Assembly: GCA_963682055.1 (NCBI GenBank)
Contig: OY821746.1
Span: forward strand, 9,697,992-9,761,991
Direction of reading: 5' to 3'
DNA: 64,000 nucleotides
Source of the DNA: Primula veris
Lineage: Eukaryota; Streptophyta; Magnoliopsida; Ericales; Primulaceae
Below the pieces are notes generated by a model. That model searched no databases, was not told the DNA's origin, and saw only the letters and a program-made list of their open reading frames with translations. A program made the position numbers and the translations under genes. Shown here piece by piece: positions 56,919 to 64,000 of this stretch. The first letter of the stretch is position 1, and each line of letters starts with the position of its first letter.

Positions 56919-57600
56919 TGGAATTGTTTTTTTTTCTCTCGTCTTGTGATCAATTTCTTTTTACGTATTATTTGTTTGTAGTCTTCAACCTGTTTATATA
57001 AATAATCATTTATGCCTTCAAAACAACCAATTTGAGCATATTCATACATATTCGACGTCCGTTATAATTTTCTGTTTGCGTCTATTTTGTTGTAGGCTTC
57101 TAAGCTGGCCGACTATTTTAGCTAATAGTAGGGTGCACCTTGACTATTTTAAATCTATAAACTTAATACCTAAAACTATATGTAATGCATAATTCATCAA
57201 TGACCGAGTGCTAATATTAAGAAGTATACAACACGACTCCCTACCAATCTGAAGTATACTGTTTTCTTCATTCTAATGAAACTCCGTCCGTAGGCGGCAT
57301 AGCTGTAACACATTTTCAAATAATATCCATTAAAAAATGTTTTCTTCATTCTAGTGAAATTCTGAAGGTCCTCGACATAGTACTGAAACAATTTCTGCAA
57401 ATAGTACCTATTACATACCGATAATCCATAAACCAATTATGATTTATCTGGTTAATATCCAAAATGATTGACACGGTAATAAACATGCCGACACAAGCAT
57501 AATTAAGCTACTTTAGTGTAAGAACACTTGGACAAAAATAACAAGAAAAAATTTCTATTTTGAAATTTGATCAATCACTCGACTTCAGAAGACTCTGGTT
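56919..57600. other. 3' flank of GrpE gene with a local tandem duplication
   Basis: At 57240-57420 two related units (CTTCATTCTAATGAAACTCC and CTTCATTCTAGTGAAATTCT, followed by GACATAG/GGCATAG and AATATCC/AGTACC) repeat with about 80-bp spacing. No recognisable protein is encoded. Confidence 0.5.
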
Positions 57601-57608
57601 CTGCTACC

Positions 57609-57743
57609 CAGGGGCGGCCCAGACCCAAGTCGAGTAAGCCTTGGCCCTGTGGTAAAAACTGGGCTGCGACAAAAAAAAACTTGAATGGGGCAAAAAAAAA
57701 CTGGACTGGGCCTTGGGCAACCAACAGTACTGGGCCGCCTATG
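57609..57743. mobile_element. 135-bp hAT-like MITE inside the GrpE terminal exon
   Basis: The left end is CAGGGGCGGCCCAGA and the right end reverse-complemented CATAGGCGGCCCAGT. A perfect 8-bp target duplication CTGCTACC is at 57601-57608 and 57744-57751. The interior has two A-runs (AAAAAAAAAC) in short repeated units. It lies within what was coding sequence. Confidence 0.88.
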
Positions 57744-57954
57744 CTGCTACCTCGTCACTAACTTCGTCTGAGGTTTCTACTTCTTCTTCAGTGATCTCAG
57801 GAGTTTCGGGCTTAGCAGGCCCAGGACCAGCGGATACTTTCACCATCGAAGGACGCAAAATCCTATCACCTGGTTTGAACCCTTTACGATATTCTTCAAT
57901 TACAATATCATCTTCATACTCTGTAGACTCCTCACGCATAATGGCCTCATGCAG
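57739..57954 (-). CDS. Plastid-type GrpE co-chaperone, terminal exon, C-terminus altered
   Basis: The exon opens after GCAAAAG and reads LHEAIMREESTEYEDDIVIE, EYRKGFKPGDRILRPSMVKV and SAGPGPAKPET, the C-terminal beta-domain of GrpE, the nucleotide exchange factor of Hsp70. The wording fits plant chloroplast GrpE (CGE type). An acidic tail EITEEEVETSDEVSDEVAA ends at TAG. That last Ala and the stop come from the MITE. Past the MITE the old frame continues as EPESSEVE and TGA at about 57573. Upstream exons (coiled coil and dimerisation helix) were not recognised up to 60 kb, so this may be a lone exon or have long introns. The domain itself is complete in this exon. Confidence 0.85.
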   Translation of the reverse strand: MHEAIMREESTEYEDDIVIEEYRKGFKPGDRILRPSMVKVSAGPGPAKPETPEITEEEVETSDEVSDEVAA

Positions 57955-59560
57955 CTTTTGCAACAAAAACAAAAAACAAAAAGGTCAAAATAAAAAGTGA
58001 CGGGGTGTCTCCAGATGAGAAATACTTATTTAGATTTCAGTTCTTCATATAAGCTCTAAAAGTTCCCCCACAAAAGGGTAATGCTATGCATGCATAAGGA
58101 TTGTTCGGAATATGATAATAACAATACATTCATTTTAGTACTAGTAATTTAAGTAAGAAGTTTCTCATTTTTGGCAAAATTACAATCCTTTCAAAGGCAA
58201 TAATAGCCGACTCTAATTTACTTTCTACTTCGCATACACATGCTTCTCTAAGTACGAGGAGAAATGTATGATGATCCAACCCACCGAAAAAGTATATGCA
58301 AGCAAATATAGGCTACAATTTTAGTTTTCAATTCTTCATATCAGCTCTAGAACTTCCCTGCAAAAAGGTAACACTATGCATGCATAAGGATTGTAACGGC
58401 AAAAATAGGCTACTCGTATTTACTTTCTACTTGGCATACACATGTTTCTCTAAGTACGAGGAGAATTGTATACTGATCCATCCCACCGAAAAAGTATATT
58501 CTAGTGTACTTCAAAGATGCAAGCAAAAATAGGCTATAATTTTGTACATTCATAGCATAAAATCTGGAATTGTTCACGTATAAAAAAAAATCATACGCCC
58601 TTTTTACATGGTGTGTTTTATAAAGCAATATATGGTTTTATTTTTTATTAAAAGCCCAAACCACACAATTGTAAGAGCACATTTCGATAAAAAGTAATCA
58701 AATCAAAATTAACCACCCCAATGTGGACCGGAAGTTAATAAAATTGGAAATTTATATGTCAAGCAAACACCAAATAGTGCAGATTCTCCCTGAAAAGCAA
58801 AAGCTGCATCTATCGAGAAAACTTGTACACAAGTGAAAAGATAGTGCGTGACTATTTGAGCAATGACATTTTCGCTCCTCGTACAGCATATCAGGACTCC
58901 TTCATGGCAGTGTTGAAAATTTTCTATATGGAACTTGTTTTAGTGTTAATAAGTCCACTTTAATGTTATTCTGGTTCCCGCCACAAAAGATTGAAGTGTA
59001 AAAGAAGTGAACATGTCCTTACTTACTTCATAAATCACTACTACCGCTACATATTCTCAATATATACTACCACTGCATATTCTCAATATATACTGTGGAA
59101 ACCGAATGAATATACTCACCAAGTTGGCTCGAAATTTATCAAGACTCCTTATGAGTTATAAGCATATCCAGGTCTTCAAAAAACCTGAACAACTTTTACG
59201 AAATGTTTGATAAAGTTCATCAAGTTGATCTTTTACTGAATTTCGAGCCAACTCGGGAATTTTCCTGCATTAAGCCAATGACGAAATCGAAAAATCACTA
59301 TTAAATGTAGGAATACCAAACAAACAACTAATGTAAATGTATGTATAATTTACCGTATAAGGCTAAATGATATATTAGTAAAACACGTCAGTTTTCTGAA
59401 GTCCGACTTAAAACTATTTTCATCCAAATAGTTTTGTTTGTAATTGAACAAAATAGAAAGGATTTAGCTTTATATAATTTACTAGGTGAGTGAGCAAGAA
59501 ATAATAACTCATAGTATCATCCGGTAATTAAATTGCTACACCTAGGAGAGAGAGAAACCC
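57955..59560. other. GrpE intron or upstream region with a tandem duplication
   Basis: 58027-58318 and 58321-58545 are diverged direct duplicates (both with CTATGCATGCATAAGGATTG and TTCTCTAAGTACGAGGAGAA). At 59100-59275 a possible minus-strand exon (acceptor ATGCAG, reading IPELARNSVKDQLDELYQTF) is unassigned. AGTTGGCTCGAAATT and AATTTCGAGCCAACT form an inverted pair at 59122 and 59238. Confidence 0.45.
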
Positions 59561-59587
59561 TAGGAGAAAACTTTGTTGGGTAAAATT

Positions 59588-60574
59588 GGGAGATTCTTTT
59601 TTACATATGGGAATTACTTATGAGTACAAGAGATGTGGGATTGCAGCAATCCCACGTCTACGTGACACTGCAAAATATTTTATTTTTTTCTTTCCTTTTT
59701 TTGTCTGTGATTTTGTTTTTTTTATTTCGTTTTCGTATATCAAAAAATTCCCCAATTTTACTTAAAAACTTTTTCAATTTTATTCAAAAACTTCCCCAAT
59801 TTTATCAAAAAAAAAAACTATAATCATCAACCATCAAACTACTTCATATATCAAATTAATATATTTTTTTATCAAATCAACGTCACTTTACCACTACAAT
59901 TATCCTCAATTTTACCAAAAAAAAACCTCCCAATCTAAAAAAAAAAAAAAAAAACTTCTTCAATTTTATCCAAAAAAAACCCTAACCATCGACCATCGAC
60001 CATCAACCATCAAACTCGTTCGTATATCAAATTAATATATTTTTTTCTCAAATCAACGTCACTCTACCGTACATTTATCCTCAATTTTACCCAAAAAAAA
60101 TATATCCCAATTTATCCCAATTTATATGTAAAATTTGGAGAGGTTTTATTTTGGTAAATTGGTATATGTTTTTTTTTAGGATAAAATTGAGGATAAATGT
60201 AGTGGTAGAGTGGTGTTGATTTGAGAAAAAAATATATTAATTTGATATACGAACGAGTTTGATGGTTGATGGTCGATGGCTAGGGTTTTTTTTGGATAAA
60301 ATTGAAGAAGTTTTTTTTTTTTAGATTGGGAGATTTTTTTTGTTGTAAAATTGGGGATAATTGTAGTGGTAAAGTGACGTTGATTTGATAAAAATATATA
60401 TTAATTTGATATATGAAGTAGTTTGATGGTTGATGGTTATAGTTTTTTTTTTTGATAAAATTGGGAAAGTTTTTGAATAAAATTGGAAAAGTTTTTAGGT
60501 AAAATTGGGGAATTTTTTGATATACGAAAACGAAATAAAAAAAACAAAATCACAGACAAAAAAAGGAAAGAAAA

Positions 60575-60605
<31 letters not shown>

Positions 60606-60692
60606 TATTGCAGTGCCACGTAGACGTGGAATTGCTGCAATCACACGTCTCTTATACTCATAAGTAATTCCCATATGTAAAAAAGAATCCCC
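59588..60692. mobile_element. Foldback element F, copy 1, 1105 bp
   Basis: The two halves are inverted copies of about 550 bp (GATTCTTTTTTACATATGGG on both ends, then TTGCAGCAAT.CCACGTCTAC). The target duplication GTAAAATT is at 59580-59587 and 60693-60700. The arms contain repeated CCCAATTTTA and ATCAACCATCAAACT words. The target length suggests hAT- or Mutator-like mobilisation. No protein is encoded. Confidence 0.88.
60582..60609. repeat. (AT)n microsatellite in the right arm of foldback copy 1
   Basis: Present only in the right arm; the left arm has TATTTTATTT at the matching place. Confidence 0.9.
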
Positions 60693-60960
60693 GTAAAATT
60701 TGTCAAGTATTTACTACTATAGTATAAACATATCTTTATATCGATTTCAAAAGAAAATAAAAAAATCTCTTTGTATCTTTTAACTCATGTATTTATATTC
60801 ATATGACGTGTAAAGGACGGGGTATAAAGTGGCAATTAGCATAAACATACTCTACATTTATTATATTAACAAAAATATACTCTCGAAAGTTAAATTATCA
60901 AAAATATACATCCAATTAATAATTAATAAAAAACAAAAAATCTGATTCATCCCTCACAAT

Positions 60961-61662
60961 TAGAGATGGCAGAATTTCGGGTTTTGACCCGACCCGACCC
61001 GACCCGATACGGGTTGGATAAAAGTGCAGGATTATTTGGATCGGGTTGGATTGGGTTACTTTGCACTTTTGTGCAACTTTATGCAAGTTAGAAATAAGTT
61101 CATATTCCTATAGGTACCACTTTTTAATTATTTATTTTATTTACCAAAACGTCATACACATATATCATAAAAAATGGAAAAAAAACAAATAAAATTATAT
61201 AAAATGCAAAAAATCACAAAAAATAAAAAAAAATAAAAAAAATCACAAAGAAATAAAAAAAATCACAAAAAAATTATAAAAAATGAAAAAATCACAAATA
61301 ATCACAAAATTTTAAAAAAAATACAAAAAAAAATATAAAAAATGAAAAAAATCACAAAATATTATAAAAAATGAAAAAAAATCACATAAAATTATAAAAA
61401 ATGAAAAAAAATCACAAAAAATGAAAAAAAAAAATAAAAAAAATCACAAATTTTTAAAAAAATTACAAAAAAAATAAATAAACTATTTTTTTGGGTTTGT
61501 AGAAAAATAAAATACATATATTATATTTTGGTTTGTATGACAATTTAGTAAATAAACTAAATAATTAAAAAGTGGTACCTATGAGGAATGTGAACTTTCA
61601 ACGATAAAATATTAAAAGAGACTCATTCACCAAATTAATTAGTCATCTCTCTTGTGTACTAG

Positions 61663-61736
<74 letters not shown>

Positions 61737-62037
61737 TTATTTTATTTTAACTTTTTTTTTTGTTAGTTTTTTTTCTTTTATTTTTTTGGATATTGTTGTA
61801 AAGAATAATTTAGATTATTATAAATTTTTACCAGGTAAATATGAAAAATTTGGAAAAAATAAGATTTTTAGGCTTTTCTAATTTGATTAAATGGTTATTG
61901 TTAGATGCTTAATAATGGTTTTCACTTATTTGGCTTATAAAAAAAAAAATCCGGGTCAAACGGGTCGGGTCGGGTCAGGTTATGTGCGGGTCGGATCGGG
62001 TCAGGTTTCGAGAAACCCGGCCCAATTGTCATCCCTA
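60961..62037. mobile_element. hAT-type non-autonomous element, 1077 bp
   Basis: The ends are TAGAGATGGCAGAATTTCGG and, reverse-complemented, TAGGGATGACAATTGGGCCG, with GACCCGACCCGACC subterminal repeats on both sides. A perfect 8-bp target duplication CTCACAAT is at 60953-60960 and 62038-62045. The interior is an A-rich tract of AAAATCACAAAAAA units (about 61160-61480) and a (CT)n(AT)n run. Confidence 0.92.
61666..61734. repeat. (CT)n(AT)n compound microsatellite
   Basis: A CT run followed by about 40 nt of AT, inside the hAT element. Confidence 0.95.
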
Positions 62038-62138
62038 CTCACAATCTCTTTCCTCTCTCCCCTCCTTTCATTCTTTCCAGCTCTCACATTGTCTCCAATC
62101 TCTCTCCCCTTCTTTTCTCTCCCTCCAATCTCTATGCT

Positions 62139-62974
62139 GGGAGATTCTTTTTTCCATATGGAAAATGCTCAGTCCTATAACAGACGTGGAATTCCACGTC
62201 TACGTGGCGAATTTTTTTTTTTTTTTTTTTCTTTTATTCTGTTATTTCGTTTTTTTTATGTGATTTAGTTTTTATATATCAAAAACTTCCCCAATTTTAC
62301 CCAAAAACTTTATCAATTTTATTCAAAAAAAAATCTTAACCATCAACCATCAAATTACTTTATATATCAAATTAATATATTTTTTTATCAAATAAACATC
62401 ACTCTACCACACAATTATCCCAAATTTTACCAAAAAAAAAATCTCTCAACTTACCAAAAAAAAAATTTTCCCAATTTTACCCAAATCTCACGTCTACGTG
62501 ACAGTCCGCTGCGAAATTATTATTTTTTTATTTTTTTATTTTTTCTTTTGTGATTTCGTTTTTTTATGTGATTTCGTTTTCATATATCAAAAAATTCTTC
62601 AATTTTATCCAAAAAAACCATAGCCATCAACCATCAAATTTTTCATATATCAAATTAATATATTGGGAAAGTTTTTTTTTTTGGTAAATTGGTAGATCTT
62701 TTTTTTTGGTAAAATTTGGGATAATTGTAGTGGTAGAGAGTGATGTTGATTTGATAAAAAAATATATTAATTTGATATATGAAGTAATTTGATGGTTGAT
62801 GGTTAAGATTTTTTTTGAATAAAATTGATAAAGTTTTTGATATATAAAAACTAAATCACATAAAAAAAAAAACGAAATAACAGAATAAAAGAAGAAAAAA
62901 AATCGCCACGTAGACGTGGGATTCCACTTCTGTTATAGGATTGAGCATTTTCCATATGGAAAAAAAATCTCCCC
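62139..62974. mobile_element. Foldback element F, copy 2, 836 bp
   Basis: The ends are GGGAGATTCTTTTTTCCATA and, reverse-complemented, GGGGAGATTTTTTTTCCATA. Both arms continue with AATGCTCA.TCCTATAACAG and CCACGTCTACGTGGCGA. A perfect 8-bp target duplication TCTATGCT is at 62131-62138 and 62975-62982. The arms share the ATCAACCATCAAA and CCCAATTTTAC words with copy 1 at 59588-60692. Confidence 0.9.
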
Positions 62975-63663
62975 TCTATGCTACTCATTCTCACTCTCTC
63001 CAATCTCTCATACTTCCTCTCTTTTTCCGATTTTTCTTCCCATCCTCCCTCTATTTTTTCGATTTTTTTCTTCTCCTCCATCTCTCTTTCGTGTAAATTG
63101 AAACGGACACATCTGTAGGAATGGACGGCGAGAGTATAGAGCGATATCAAAAACCCGAGTTTGATGTCGACATAGATGCGGTCGTCGAAGGAGAGGCCTA
63201 CAACGGCGACGTGATAGTTCGAGATCGGATGACGGGTAAGAGTTGAATTTCTTAATTAGTGTATAATGTTGAAAAATAAGTGTATGAATTACGTGAATTA
63301 AGGGTATCAAGTTGAAAATTATTTATATGAATTATGTAAATAAGGATATGAATCATGTAAATTGGGGTATGAACTTTGAAAACAATGATGAACTCTACAA
63401 ATCAGGATATGAACTTTTGAAATAACGGTATGAACTTTTGGAATAAGGGTATGAAAAATACAAATTAGGGTATGAACTTTTGAAATAATGGTATGAAAAA
63501 TACAAATTAGGGTATAAATATTTGAAATAAGAGTATGAATTTTTGGAATAAGGGTATGAAATATACAAATTAGTGTATGAAATTTTGGTCATTTTGTTAA
63601 TTAAAAATTTTTTGGTATGTTTTTGTTAATTTAATTTCAAAAATAGTATGTTTTGTTAATTTA

Positions 63664-64000
63664 TCATTTTAATAATTATCAATTTACATTAATCTAATTA
63701 ATAATTTGTCCACACTATATTTTACTAATTACGGATGTATCTCGATTTAATTAACAATTCGTTTTAATACATGTAATTTCAATAAATTAATTACGAATGT
63801 ATCTCGATTTAATTAACAATTCATTTTAACCTCTATAATTTTAATAAATAATATTAAATATGAATATGGTGTTTATAATAATAAAATATTTTATAATATT
63901 TATGTCAAATGGAATATGGACTAAGTAATTAAATTGGTCAAAGCAACCACATTACTACTTCTCCACTAATGTAACGTGCACATCATTATTTCACATTTCA
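63664..64000 (-). repeat. Probable dispersed repeat R1 fragment with a 64-bp duplication
   Basis: TTACGGATGTATCTCGATTT plus AATTAACAATTCGTTTTAA occurs twice (about 63728 and 63790). Its reverse complement matches GTTAAAACGAATTGTTAATT and ACATCCGTAATTA in repeat R1 copy A (about 12330-12380). The element runs out of the window. Confidence 0.45.

Larger units (their letters stand above)
60828..63663 (+). mobile_element. Family E element, copy II, with two nested insertions
   Basis: The left end GGCAATTAGCATAAACATAC and the right end (reverse-complemented) GATAAATTAACAAAACATAC match the ends of copy I at 20943-25339. The internal order is: TTAATTAATAAAAAAC leader, CT-rich tract (62046-62138 and 62983-63085), the DVDIDAVVEGEA frame (about 63090-63240) and the GGGTATGAACTTTTG zone (63330-63600). 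Subtracting the hAT and the foldback leaves about 0.9 kb. No target duplication is clear. Confidence 0.6.

Noticed and set aside
57197..57436. 79-codon minus-strand ORF next to GrpE
   Set aside because: It spans a local tandem duplication and has no known domain.
61160..61480. A-rich tract as a poly(A) retrotransposon tail
   Set aside because: It lies inside a hAT element bounded by terminal repeats and a target duplication, and is built of AAAATCACAAAA units.

Overview
This is nuclear DNA from a flowering plant, most likely a eudicot. The reasons are AT-rich intergenic DNA, short exons with plant splice sites, a dense mix of plant transposable-element families (Ty1/copia with a Met-tRNA primer site, an L1-type LINE with RNase H, a tRNA-derived SINE, hAT, Stowaway, Tourist and foldback elements), and genes or gene remnants of plant type: an IBR5-like phosphatase, RALF-like peptides, an RKD (RWP-RK) factor and a plastid-type GrpE.

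Layout. At 724-1753 (+) lie the last three exons of an IBR5-like dual-specificity phosphatase, with a GC-AG intron and a duplicated 3' splice site. At 3538-3759 (-) is a small RALF-like secreted peptide gene. From 4251 to about 10500 (-) is a nearly full-length but decayed LINE. From 10.5 to 19.6 kb there are no genes, but several bounded small transposons: a hAT at 12898-13802, a SINE at 14048-14176, a hAT at 15108-15754 and a Stowaway-like MITE at 19117-19577. From about 19.7 to 26.7 kb is a nested compound: outer inverted ends, a GC-rich/CT-rich segment, a tandem array of about 31-bp units, and inside that array a 4.4-kb element with a 9-bp target duplication that carries a dead RKD transcription-factor gene. 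The RKD gene is itself hit by a 5'-truncated LINE. A second, broken RALF-like gene is at about 26873-27210 (-).

From 28.4 to 56.2 kb, three head-to-tail copies of one multi-exon gene on the minus strand make up a tandem array. I do not recognise the family. Most copies are frame-broken. Copy 2 was split by two complete copia retrotransposons (34346-39404 + and 39862-44293 -), each with its own 5-bp target duplication. Copy 1 contains a higher-order tandem amplification of two exons (45575-47110).

At 57739-57954 (-) is the terminal exon of a GrpE co-chaperone gene. A 135-bp MITE has replaced its C-terminal tail and supplies the stop codon. The last 5 kb hold a 1.1-kb foldback element and a second copy of the 21-25 kb element family, itself hit by a hAT (60961-62037) and a second foldback (62139-62974).

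The genes here do not form a pathway. The unifying theme is nested transposition and local duplication, with several insertions datable against each other by target duplications and by paralogous empty sites. All identifications come from reading translated motifs and repeats by eye; no database search was run.
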